DNA of 63,842 bases from assembly GCF_902764455.1 (NCBI RefSeq), contig NZ_CACWVY010000017.1, positions 1 through 63,842 on the forward strand, read 5' to 3'. Shown piece by piece: positions 45,782 through 53,964 of this stretch. The number at the start of each line of letters is the position of its first letter. The stretch's first letter is position 1. A model generated the notes under the pieces. It ran no database searches and was not told the origin of the DNA. It saw only the letters and a program-made list of their open reading frames with translations. The DNA comes from an uncultured Methanobrevibacter sp. Lineage in GTDB: Archaea; Methanobacteriota; Methanobacteria; Methanobacteriales; Methanobacteriaceae. The position numbers were made by a program, and so were the translations under genes.

Positions 45782-46435
45782 ATGAATATATTTTTAGATA
45801 CTAATGTAATAATTGGTTATATCTATTCACTAGATGCATTACATTCTTCTTCTCGAAAAGCAATTGTTAGAAAAAGTAATAATTATTATTCTTTTCATGT
45901 TAATCAGGAAGTGATATGTGTTTCTCGAAGAAAAGATAGAGAATATTCTAAATTTCTAATTGAATTGGGAAAAATATTTAACCGATATGGCGATAATGAT
46001 TTCATCGACTTATCTGAAATTCACATTAAAGTTAACCAATTTGGCCAAATTGGAAAATTGGAAGTGGATAATATGCACTTGGCAGTTGATGCATTTAAAG
46101 TTAAAACAGAATTTAATAATTATTCACAGAATTTTGAATCAAAACATAGAAAATGCAGGATAAATTGCTTAAATGAAATGACTTGCATTCCAGCATATCA
46201 AAATAAAGATTCAAATGTCCTTGAGGTTATTGAGAAAAAATCTCTTAGAGATTATTTTCACGGTGAAGATGAAGATATTCTTTTTGATGTTCATGAATAT
46301 CTAAAAAATAATCCCATTTCAGATTTAACATTTATTAGCAACGATAAAGATTTCATTAAAGTCATTTCTAAATTAATTAATGTTTTGTCATTTAATAGAT
46401 ATATGTATCTTGGAGATTTTTCAGAATTTAGCTAA
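45782..46435 (+). CDS. PIN-domain nuclease
   Basis: A 217-residue PIN-like protein. M-N-I-F-L-D-T-N-V-I-I gives the first catalytic Asp (D6) and Asn (N8). An acidic centre around E-V-D-N-M-H-L-A near 98-105 and the C-terminal F-I-S-N-D-K-D-F near 188-195 supply the other metal ligands. PIN domains cut RNA. The protein is longer than VapC toxins (about 130), with an insertion near 110-165 containing a C-R-I-N-C pair and two more Cys/Met-rich turns. It is coupled to the upstream helical protein and lies between two channel fragments carrying a 155-bp repeat. Confidence 0.75.
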   Translation: MNIFLDTNVIIGYIYSLDALHSSSRKAIVRKSNNYYSFHVNQEVICVSRRKDREYSKFLIELGKIFNRYGDNDFIDLSEIHIKVNQFGQIGKLEVDNMHLAVDAFKVKTEFNNYSQNFESKHRKCRINCLNEMTCIPAYQNKDSNVLEVIEKKSLRDYFHGEDEDILFDVHEYLKNNPISDLTFISNDKDFIKVISKLINVLSFNRYMYLGDFSEFS

Positions 46436-46472
46436 ACAATTTCTGCTGATTAGTTTTCCAATTATTTTTCAC

Positions 46473-47191
46473 TTACTTCTTTTTAACCAGTTCCTTAAGC
46501 TCTTTGATGTCTTCATGCAGCTTCTTATTTTCTTCTTTTACAGTTTTCAGCTCATCGGAGAGGCTTTCGTATTTTTCTTCAATGAGATTTTCAAGTTCTT
46601 CATCATCATCCTTCAGCAGACGGTCAGTTAAGAATGATGAAATGGCAGCTGTGATTGACCATATCCGACTGTTGTTAAAGTAACTATTACGAAATAAAAG
46701 TCATCAAACAGGCTGTATGATGTTCCCCAGATATACAGCGCTCCTGTGAAAATGAGGATAGTTAAAAAGACTCCTGCGAGGATTTTATCCAGATTTGTTT
46801 TTTTGATAAAGCGGTTAATGCCGTCAATGAACATGTTGAAGAGAGCTATTATTCTAAGTAATTTAAGAAGTCTGAAATATCTCAAAAGATTAATGCCCGG
46901 AATAACGATAGGTATGATAACATCAAAAGGAATGGATGCAATCAGGGCAAGTATATTATATTTTTCCTTTAAATATTCGGTTTTTGAAGCTGAAAAATAA
47001 AGGTTAATCAGCCACTCTGCCATAAGGAGTATGCAAACGCAAAAATCAAACATTTGAATCCCCATTTCAGTACCTTCCGGAAGGGTAAATAGCATTGCAA
47101 TTGTAATCAGCAGAATGTCGATAATGATTAGAATGTTCAAAGCGAACCAGATTATCATTTCAAAATTAACTTCCTGACCTTTGAATTTCAT
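46473..47191 (-). pseudogene. voltage-gated-type potassium channel gene B, filter-S6 region lost
   Basis: From ATG 47191 a frame encodes S1-S4-like segments with an arginine-bearing helix (L-L-R-Y-F-R-L-L-K-L-L-R-I), S5 (F-L-T-I-L-I-F-T-G), and pore with T-L-T-T-V-G-Y-G-Q. It then runs into a frame-shifted junction S-Q-L-P-F-H-H-S and stops at 46628. In another frame, the intact coiled-coil C-terminus (L-T-D-R-L-L-K-D-D-D-E-E-L) continues to a stop at 46473. Comparison with fragment A shows the same area after the filter has been deleted, with an 11-base difference at the junction. The product lacks S6 and should not conduct. Confidence 0.75.
46503..46657 (+). repeat. 155-bp direct repeat, right copy
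   Basis: Right copy of the repeat at 44534-44688, one mismatch. It covers the coiled-coil coding part of channel gene B. Confidence 0.9.
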
Positions 47192-47734
47192 TTCAACACT
47201 CCAAAATATTTAATAGCTTAGTTTTATCCGAATAATGCCCCAACTTCTATAAGTTAGTTGAATTGCAGAGTTGGGTTATACTATTATTTTTAGTATTAAC
47301 TGTATTTGTTTGTTTTGTTGAATTAGTTGTATCAAGTGGTTTTTAAAATCATTTTTTAATTGACTATTGTGCCGTTAATGTTAATGTTTTGGGAGTTTAA
47401 TGTTTTTTAATTGAAAGTTTAATTAAACAAGATATATCAAAGCGATTCGGAAATGAAGTTTTGAATAGCTAAATGTTGATGTTAATGTGAAAAATAATCA
47501 GAGGATTATATATTAAAAAATATTTGAAACACTTTCCCTGTATGGCTTATCATATTAAATTGAATAATGAGGGTGTTAAATTGATTTTTAATTTTAATTA
47601 TCTTTTATATGTGAAATTAAACGTTTATGCGACATCTAATAATCTGACTATGATAAGTTAAATATATAAAAATTGAAAACTATTTAAATTATAATAATTA
47701 TAATTAATATTATTAGTTTTTCGGAGGAATTATT
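47192..47734. other. intergenic region
   Basis: AT-rich DNA without a plausible gene. AAATATATAAAAATTG near 47660 is a likely promoter for the unit at 47735; CGGAGGA at 47722-47728 is its ribosome-binding site. Confidence 0.4.
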
Positions 47735-47878
47735 ATGGATGATTTAACAAATGATAAAGTTAAAGAGTTATATGATGTATTAGGAATATCTCCAAAATCT
47801 AATGAGTTAAATGACAAATCTTTTTTTAATACTAATGAAAAAGATGAACATTTGGCATGGAAGTCCTTAGAAGTTTAG
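47735..47878 (+). CDS. 47-residue acidic protein upstream of the SDH protease
   Basis: ATG 47735 behind CGGAGGA opens a 47-residue frame (MDDLTNDKVKELYDVLGISP ... ends K-S-L-E-V) closed by TAG at 47876. It is acidic and probably helical. The protease frame starts three bases later. A small protein coupled to a protease might be its substrate, adaptor or inhibitor. Not recognised. Confidence 0.6.
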   Translation: MDDLTNDKVKELYDVLGISPKSNELNDKSFFNTNEKDEHLAWKSLEV

Positions 47879-47881
47879 GGG

Positions 47882-48751
47882 GTGTACCAATGCCGAATTT
47901 TCATGAGATTACTAAATGAAAGTAATCCTCAAAGTGTTATTTCAAAATATATTAATTCATATTCTGAAATGACTGGAAGAAATGTAATTGTATATTATTC
48001 AGGTTGGTTAAATCACACTCATCCTAGGTCTGGATCTAGCATTAATGATTTGGATAAGAATGGTTTCATGAGTGTTATTCATGGTTTAGACAAATCAAAA
48101 GGTTTAGACTTATTTTTACATACTCCGGGGGGTGATGTTGGAGCCACTGAATCTCTTATTGATTATTTGCATGATTCATTTGGAGGAGATATTAGAGCAA
48201 TTATTCCACAAATAGCTATGTCTGGCGGAACTATGATTGCTTGTTCTTGTAAAGAAATTATAATGGGAAAACAATCAAGTTTAGGGCCTATTGATCCACA
48301 ATTCAGAGGAATACCGGCTGAAGCCATAATTAAAGAATTTGAAAGAGCTAAAGAGGAAGTGTCTAAACATCCTGAAACCACTCCCATTTGGCAGACTATG
48401 CTTTCGAAATATCCTCCGGCTTTTGTGATAATCTGTGAAAATGCTCGGAAGTTATCTGATGAAATTTTAGAAAAATCTTTAACATATTCTATGTTTGATG
48501 AATCTGAAATTGATTCAATCGAGAAAATTAAGGAAGTTTTAGGCTCTCATGAAAACACAAAAAGTCATGGGAGACATCTTTCTGCAAAAGAATGTTCTAA
48601 TATTGGTCTTAAAATTAAAAACATGGAAGATAATAATGAGTTTCAGGATTTAATTTTGTCTGTACATCATGCCTGCATGGATTTTTTCAATAAGAATGAG
48701 AATGCCATAAAACTTCTGGCTAATAATCAAAGGAAATTTTTCATGCAATAA
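47882..48751 (+). CDS. SDH-type (SppA/ClpP-like) serine protease
   Basis: A 289-residue soluble protein of the serine dehydrogenase proteinase family within the ClpP/crotonase fold. L-F-L-H-T-P-G-G-D-V near 77-86 forms the oxyanion region and I-A-M-S-G-G-T-M-I near 113-121 carries the catalytic serine. S-S-L-G-P-I-D-P-Q near 132-140 is the family's conserved segment. No signal peptide is present. The frame is open from GTG 47882, with AGGGG next to it; ATG 47903 is a possible alternative. It follows a 47-residue gene and is probably translated with it. Such proteases may process membrane or small proteins; the substrate is unknown. Confidence 0.8.
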   Translation: MYQCRIFMRLLNESNPQSVISKYINSYSEMTGRNVIVYYSGWLNHTHPRSGSSINDLDKNGFMSVIHGLDKSKGLDLFLHTPGGDVGATESLIDYLHDSFGGDIRAIIPQIAMSGGTMIACSCKEIIMGKQSSLGPIDPQFRGIPAEAIIKEFERAKEEVSKHPETTPIWQTMLSKYPPAFVIICENARKLSDEILEKSLTYSMFDESEIDSIEKIKEVLGSHENTKSHGRHLSAKECSNIGLKIKNMEDNNEFQDLILSVHHACMDFFNKNENAIKLLANNQRKFFMQ

Positions 48752-49148
48752 TTTTTTAGTTTTGAGCATTGTTGATTAAATGGGATTACATTTGGAGTAT
48801 TGTATCTCTATTTTTCTCCTCTTTTTTTTGAATGGACCCTGCAATATAAATATAAATTTACAGTTTATATGCCTTATTAAATGTTTTAAGTAAAAACATA
48901 ACTTTAATATTTTTTGTATAATTTGCAGTTTCCTTTTGATTAATATTATTGTAATAATCGCTGTGAATAACGGAAATTACATTGGCAATCATTGAAGATA
49001 ATCTTAAGCCTTCCGGAGCTTAGAGCATATACAGAATGTAATCAGAATACAGATAATGCAGGAAAACTAATATAATGTTTTAACAATATTTTTAATTAGA
49101 TTAAATAATAGACATTATATTGAAAATGAAATTGATAAGGATGATAAA
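48752..49148. other. intergenic region
   Basis: No gene recognised. An AT-rich stretch near 49075-49110 with TTTTTAATTAGATTAAATAA is the likely promoter region for the DUF447 gene; AAGGATGAT precedes its start. Confidence 0.35.
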
Positions 49149-49790
49149 ATGGCTATTGATTTGACAGATATCGGAATTGAAGAAGGACAGAAATATGAAG
49201 GGATTTACACTACCATGAGCAAAGACGGTGTAAAAAATGCAGCGCCAATAGGAATCGTATGCAAGGGCAAAGACAAACTTGGATGCAGATTATTTGTCGG
49301 CACCCAAACCCTGAAAAACATTATGGAAACACGCAGATATGTTGTAAATATTACTTTTGACCCTATAAATTTTGTAAATTCAACCATCGGAAATCTGGAT
49401 ATTGAAGAGTTTACAGATGATGAGGACATTGCAATACTGAAAAATGCAGAAGCATATATCATTTGCGATGTCACAGACATCAGAAAGATGGATCCGATTA
49501 AAGACCATGTAACATCAAATGGAGAAGCTTATATCATAAGCAGTGATGTTTTAAAAATCGTCAAAAACCATCCGTGTGCAAAGGCTTTAAACCGGGGAGT
49601 ATTTGCCCTTCTGGAATGCCTTACTAACTATACTCGCCTTGACCTTGTAAGTGAGCAGCAGCAGGATTATTTTGTCGGAAGGTTTAATGAAAACAATCGC
49701 ATGATTAAGAGGGTTTCAGGACCTGATACGATAAAAGCCATGGAGATTCTTAAAAACAGTATGATAGAAAAGGGTTTTGATGTTGAATAG
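49149..49790 (+). CDS. DUF447 flavin-reductase-like protein
   Basis: A 213-residue protein of archaeal family DUF447, with a split-barrel flavin-binding fold (Y-E-G-I-Y-T-T-M-S near 17-25, A-A-P-I-G-I-V-C near 32-39, N-I-T-F-D-P near 65-70). The C-terminal helices start near 135 with H-P-C-A-K-A-L-N-R-G. Members are conserved in methanogens, but the reaction has not been settled. Single gene with AAGGATGAT upstream. Confidence 0.75.
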   Translation: MAIDLTDIGIEEGQKYEGIYTTMSKDGVKNAAPIGIVCKGKDKLGCRLFVGTQTLKNIMETRRYVVNITFDPINFVNSTIGNLDIEEFTDDEDIAILKNAEAYIICDVTDIRKMDPIKDHVTSNGEAYIISSDVLKIVKNHPCAKALNRGVFALLECLTNYTRLDLVSEQQQDYFVGRFNENNRMIKRVSGPDTIKAMEILKNSMIEKGFDVE

Positions 49791-49885
49791 AACCTGATTT
49801 TAATTTCATGAAATGATTGGGCTTCGCATTGGCATGGATTACAGCGTTTGTGTTAATCCTTATTTATTTTTTTAATTTTTCATAG

Positions 49886-49933
49886 TTTTTTACAGTCAAA
49901 TCGATAGGCTTATTAATATCAGTTTATTGGCTT
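49886..49933 (+). repeat. recurrent promoter-like motif (family example)
   Basis: ACAGTCAAATCGATAGGC followed by TTATTAATATCAGTTTATTGG. Related copies occur at 52928-52963 (TGGTAGGTACATAAATATCA), 53725-53760 (CACAGTCAAATTGATA), 53773-53817 (ATCGGTAGGTATATAAATTA), 54692-54730 (CACACTCAAATCTATAG) and about 740-774. Most lie 120-180 bases before a gene start. The A/T-rich core looks like a TATA box, but the conservation extends further. Confidence 0.45.
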
Positions 49934-49987
49934 AAATAATATGATTTGAGATGGTGTGGTTTTAAAGATTGTTCATTTTTTTATATT

Positions 49988-50066
49988 ATATTGAATGTTA
50001 TTTTATATAGTATCATTCAATATATTGAATAAGTATTTATATAATAGTATTCAATATATTATTGAA
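49988..50066. promoter_or_regulatory. palindromes overlapping the promoter of the AAA ATPase gene
   Basis: ATTCAATATATTGAAT at 50015-50030 is a perfect 16-bp palindrome. ATTCAATATATT recurs at 50049-50060 followed by ATTGAA, and a half copy ATATTGAAT lies near 49987. A TTTATATAAT box lies between the two full sites. The arrangement suggests an autoregulated promoter. Confidence 0.5.
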
Positions 50067-50079
50067 GAGGTAGGTTTTT

Positions 50080-51540
50080 ATGAATTCTGAAAATGAAGAT
50101 TCAATTTATAATTTTTTACAAACTCAGATTACAGATACTCCATTGTCTTTAAATAATGATTTATCAAATATGGGTGTTAAATTTAATCAGAGGGATGATT
50201 TTGAAGAATTAAAAACATTTGTTGATGAATTTATAGAAGGGAATAATGTTAATCGATATATTGTGTTACCTGGTCTTAGAGGTGTTGGAAAAACAACAGT
50301 ATTGCTTCAAGTATATGACTACTTAATGAACCAGAAAAATATCAATCCTGAGCAGATACTATATGTTTCCTGTGAAGAGATAGATAGAATAGAAGATTGC
50401 GATATCTATGAACTAATCAAATTTTACTTAAAAACATTCCATAACTGCTCACTACAAACATTAAATAAAAAATTATTCTTACTAATTGATGAATCACATT
50501 TTGATAAAGATTGGTCAGTTTCAGGTAAACTGATTACTGATAAATCAAAAAATATCTTTGTGATTTTCACAGGTTCATCAGCTATAAACCTAGAATATAA
50601 TGCAGAAGCAGCAAGAAGAATGATAAGATATCCTATAACTCCTCTAAATTATTCACAACATCTTAAATTAAAATACAATTATCATTCAGATATTTCTAAT
50701 GACTTAGTTGATTTATTATTTAATGGAAATGTTGAAAATGCAATCATTAAAGAAAAGCAAGTAAATCATGATTTATTAAATCTGAAAGAATATAATTCAA
50801 TGGATTGGAATAATTATTTTAAATTTGGTGGATTTCCATCAGTAATGCATGATACAAATTACAGAAATGCAACAAAAAAATTATATTACTCTATTGAAAC
50901 TGTAATAACAAAAGATTTGGGAACAATGAATAATTTAACTGCCAATACACAAACTAATGCATTAAGATTAATAAAATTTTTAGCAGAAAAATATCCTGGT
51001 GACATTTCACAAAATGCACTTGCAAACAAAATCAAAACATCAGCAGGATCAGTAAATACGATAATGGACTTGTTGGAAAAGACCCATTTGATATTTCATA
51101 TAGAACCATATTCCGATGCAAATACAAGAGCAAAAAAATCATGGCAATATTATTTTGCAACACCCAGTCTGATGAATGCAATAAATATCAAATTTGGATT
51201 TTCATCAATAAACTTAACTGAATATGAAGGAGTATTGCTTGAAACATTAGTAGGATCAAGCTTGGTTAACCTTAAAAATAGTGAACAATTCTTTGAATTT
51301 AGCATATTCTATGACACACATAAAGTTAAAAAGCAACGTGTTGATTTTATTATAAAAAAAGATTTTGATGAAGTTATTCCAATTGAAGTTGGCCATGGCA
51401 ATAAAAGCACCAATCAGATTAAGGATGCTATTAGGCGTTATAAGTCTCCTCATGGAATTATTATATCTGATACAACAAAAACAATCAAAAAAGTTGATAA
51501 TATAATATTTGTACCAATAAAAACATTTTCATTAATGTAA
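50080..51540 (+). CDS. archaeal AAA ATPase with DUF4143 domain
   Basis: A 486-residue ATPase. G-L-R-G-V-G-K-T-T-V near 65-74 is the Walker A loop, and L-F-L-L-I-D-E-S-H near 130-138 the Walker B. F-T-G-S-S-A near 168-173 is sensor 1. The C-terminal half has a winged-helix-like part (S-Q-N-A-L-A-N-K-I-K-T-S-A near 308-320) and a DUF4143 nuclease-like end (R-V-D-F-I-I-K-K near 421-428, I-P-I-E-V near 434-438). Such ATPases are abundant and often duplicated in archaea, and are thought to be mobile or defence-associated. GAAGAGGT precedes ATG. Palindromes lie at the promoter. Confidence 0.8.
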   Translation: MNSENEDSIYNFLQTQITDTPLSLNNDLSNMGVKFNQRDDFEELKTFVDEFIEGNNVNRYIVLPGLRGVGKTTVLLQVYDYLMNQKNINPEQILYVSCEEIDRIEDCDIYELIKFYLKTFHNCSLQTLNKKLFLLIDESHFDKDWSVSGKLITDKSKNIFVIFTGSSAINLEYNAEAARRMIRYPITPLNYSQHLKLKYNYHSDISNDLVDLLFNGNVENAIIKEKQVNHDLLNLKEYNSMDWNNYFKFGGFPSVMHDTNYRNATKKLYYSIETVITKDLGTMNNLTANTQTNALRLIKFLAEKYPGDISQNALANKIKTSAGSVNTIMDLLEKTHLIFHIEPYSDANTRAKKSWQYYFATPSLMNAINIKFGFSSINLTEYEGVLLETLVGSSLVNLKNSEQFFEFSIFYDTHKVKKQRVDFIIKKDFDEVIPIEVGHGNKSTNQIKDAIRRYKSPHGIIISDTTKTIKKVDNIIFVPIKTFSLM

Positions 51541-51641
51541 TTAAAAAATTGGAAAAATAATTATTTATTTCTCAATTTTTTACTGCATTAATGGGTTGTT
51601 TTTGACTTTTTTAGATTATTTTTTTCTCTTTTTTGAGGAAT

Positions 51642-51749
51642 TCAGAGATATTTTTTTATCATAAGCTCGTAATCTCTTTTCACAGTTATTTCGTTAGAAC
51701 TATTAATATCATTTAATCTCTCTAGCATTTGTGTTTCGTTTACAATTTT
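51642..51749 (-). pseudogene. possible C-terminal protein relic
   Basis: A minus frame from about 51749 to TGA at 51642 encodes E-T-Q-M-L-E-R-L-N-D-I-N-S-S-N-E-I-T-V-K and ends I-K-K-Y-L. The amino-acid composition looks like a real protein end, but it has no start signal. It lies in a 333-base gap between the ATPase and recombinase genes that shows nothing else. Confidence 0.3.
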
Positions 51750-51873
51750 AGGTTTATAAGACTAACTTTTCTTATTTTATATTAAAGTTAGGTTTATGGG
51801 AAAAATTTAATATCAAAGTTTTCACCATATGTTTTAAGATTGATTTAATAAATTTTTTCATAGGGTGATTTAA

Positions 51874-52869
51874 ATGAAAAATGAACTGATTAGATTAATA
51901 GAAAGTAATATGGAACATTATCTAAATGAAATTCAAATAGCACGACTTAATGAATGTCTTAAAAGTATTTTGAATGATTTTGAATTGTTTAAAAAGGACA
52001 ATAATTTATCGTTTGATGAATCAAAAGAAAATCATGAATTGTTGGTGTCTTTTCTTTCAGCCAAACAGATTGAAGGATGTTCTGAAAAAACTATTGATTA
52101 TTATGGGAACACGATTTTCAAGATGATGGAGTCAGTTAATCTTAAAATCGAAAGCATCACAACTGATGATTTGAGAAAATATTTAGCGGAATATAAAAAT
52201 CAGAGTAATGCATCAAAATCCACGATTGACAATATCAGACGAGTTTTATCTAGTTTTTTTAGCTGGCTTGAGGATGAGGGACATATTTCAAAAAATCCGG
52301 TTAGAAGGATTCATAGGATTAAAACCAAAAGGGTGGTGAAAGAGGTTTTAAGCGATGAGAATTTTGAAGTCCTAAGGGACAAGTGTGATAACATCAGAGA
52401 TTTGGCAATGATTGAGCTTTTAGCATCAACCGGTATACGTGTAGGGGAACTTGTAAATCTAAATATTGATGATGTTCTGTTTAGTGAAAGGGAATGTGTT
52501 GTATTGGGCAAAGGTGACAGTGAACGTATAGTTTACTTTGATGCAAAAACAAAAATTCACCTTCAAAAATACTTGGAGTCCAGAAAAGACAATAATCCTG
52601 CACTATTTGTATCTCTCAGAAAACCTCATAATCGGTTGGGAATTCCTGGTGTTGAAAAAAGAATGCGTAAACTTGGCAATGAAGCTAAAATCAAAAAAAT
52701 ACATCCACATAAGTTCAGAAGAACAATGGCAACAAATGCAATTGATAAAGGAATACCGATTGAACAGGTTCAAAGGCTGTTGGGTCATGTGCAGATTGAC
52801 ACTACCATGCAATATGCAATGGTGAATCAAAACAACGTGAAAATATCACATAGGAAATTCATTGGATAA
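51874..52869 (+). CDS. xerA: tyrosine recombinase (XerA-like)
   Basis: A 331-residue tyrosine recombinase. An N-terminal SAM-like core-binding domain (about 45-145; K-T-I-D-Y-Y-G-N-T) is followed by the catalytic domain. Catalytic residues visible are R in T-G-I-R-V-G-E-L near 190, H-x-x-R in H-K-F-R-R near 280, H in L-L-G-H-V near 304, and the nucleophile Y in M-Q-Y-A-M-V near 313. Archaeal XerA resolves chromosome dimers at dif, and this length and arrangement fit. A mobile-element integrase is the alternative, since a structured repeat element and small cassettes follow. GGGTGAT is the ribosome-binding site. Confidence 0.75.
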   Translation: MKNELIRLIESNMEHYLNEIQIARLNECLKSILNDFELFKKDNNLSFDESKENHELLVSFLSAKQIEGCSEKTIDYYGNTIFKMMESVNLKIESITTDDLRKYLAEYKNQSNASKSTIDNIRRVLSSFFSWLEDEGHISKNPVRRIHRIKTKRVVKEVLSDENFEVLRDKCDNIRDLAMIELLASTGIRVGELVNLNIDDVLFSERECVVLGKGDSERIVYFDAKTKIHLQKYLESRKDNNPALFVSLRKPHNRLGIPGVEKRMRKLGNEAKIKKIHPHKFRRTMATNAIDKGIPIEQVQRLLGHVQIDTTMQYAMVNQNNVKISHRKFIG

Positions 52870-53189
52870 TCTTGTTCGTATTTTAAATTTTAGGTGTTTT
52901 GGTGGATATTTCTTCCATTATTTTCTTAAAATGGTAGGTACATAAATATCAGTTTATAGGCTTTAACATGATTGGGTGAAAATAGGTTTATTATTTAATC
53001 ATTTCATTTCGTTATCTAATGAGCTAATTTTTTGCCCAATTCTCTTTTTGCACAATAAAGTTTATATGTGATGTTTTTCTCACTGCAATTTTATAAAATG
53101 GCTTCAACAAGCCTTAAATAACATATAACACATAAATATTCTCTTGAAAAGCCTCAAACTATAAAACATTTGGAAGGAGGTGAATAAAC

Positions 53190-53327
53190 ATGATAATACA
53201 GATTATACTCAATGTTTATTTGTTAAATCGGAGAAGTTTCCCTATATGTCTGCTCTGGTGTTCTTTCCATGCATCAAATGGAGGTGGAAAAAGTGGAGTT
53301 GATTCTCTTTCTTATTGGATCATATAG
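53190..53327 (+). CDS. 45-residue ORF with very strong ribosome-binding site
   Basis: GGAAGGAGGTGA at 53171-53182 precedes ATG 53190 at ideal spacing. The peptide starts MIIQIILNVYLLNRRS, has two Cys and several Trp, a G-G-G-K-S-G run in the middle and ends S-Y-W-I-I. It is not recognised. Its ribosome-binding site GAGGTGAA is perfectly complementary over eight bases to TTCACCTC at the start of structured RNA copy 2 (53385-53392), 57 bases after its stop. Copy 1 has no equivalent ORF visible inside the window. Confidence 0.5.
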   Translation: MIIQIILNVYLLNRRSFPICLLWCSFHASNGGGKSGVDSLSYWII

Positions 53328-53383
53328 TCTGAATATTATGGCACTACTGATTCAACTAAAAGATAGTAGATAACGACTCAAAT

Positions 53384-53647
53384 TTTCACCTCATAAAAGG
53401 TAATTAAATATAAACAAGTCAATGAGGGCCTTTGAAAACTAATGTTTTCGTGAGGCTTTTCTCCTGAGATAGCTACTATTTAATTGCCTATTTTTCTAAA
53501 ATTAGTTAAGTTTATATATGTTATTTAATAATAGAATTATACAAGGGATTTACTTTTAAGTAAACCTCTATTAAGATGCAGAAATGTTTTTTATTAATGT
53601 CTAATATAGGGTATTGTAGAGATTTATTCTCTGCAATAGGACATTAA
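53384..53647 (+). ncRNA. structured RNA element, copy 2
   Basis: Second copy of the element at 187-440. TTTCACCTC is at 53384-53392. P1 pairs 53399-53410 with 53477-53488, and P2 pairs 53434-53439 with 53444-53449, plus 53428-53431 with 53453-53456. P3 pairs 53549-53554 with 53559-53564, extended by 53545-53547 with 53566-53568. P4 pairs 53596-53602 with 53639-53645 and 53613-53622 with 53628-53637. The helices hold although primary sequence differs in loops and in length. It lies between the XerA-like gene and a small toxin-antitoxin-like pair. No gene overlaps it. Confidence 0.7.
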
Positions 53648-53964
53648 TCTTATTTTTAAAACCTGATAATTTACATGAATTTTTAAAGATTAATCATCGA
53701 CCAATTTTAGTAAATCTATGATTCATTTTTCACAGTCAAATTGATAAAATATAACTATCATTTTTTAATCTATTTTCACAATAAATCGGTAGGTATATAA
53801 ATTACAGTTTTTCAGTTAGATGACATGTTTTTAGTAAATCTTATTTTAAATTTTGCTTTGGAATTTGAAAATTTATTTAGTATTGTTAAATTTATCTAAT
53901 ATTATATAATTGTGTTGGTAAAAAACCAACAAATATATAAATACTCTAATAAATATATTATTAT
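53648..53964. other. intergenic region with promoter-like repeats
   Basis: Holds two copies of the motif family (53725-53760 and 53773-53817) and an AACAAATATATAAATA box near 53927-53942 that is about 30 bases before the start at 53965. No gene is seen. Confidence 0.45.

Noticed and set aside
51874-52869. Recombinase as the integrase of a prophage
   Set aside because: No phage structural, replication or lysis genes and no attachment-site duplication were seen; length and motifs fit XerA.
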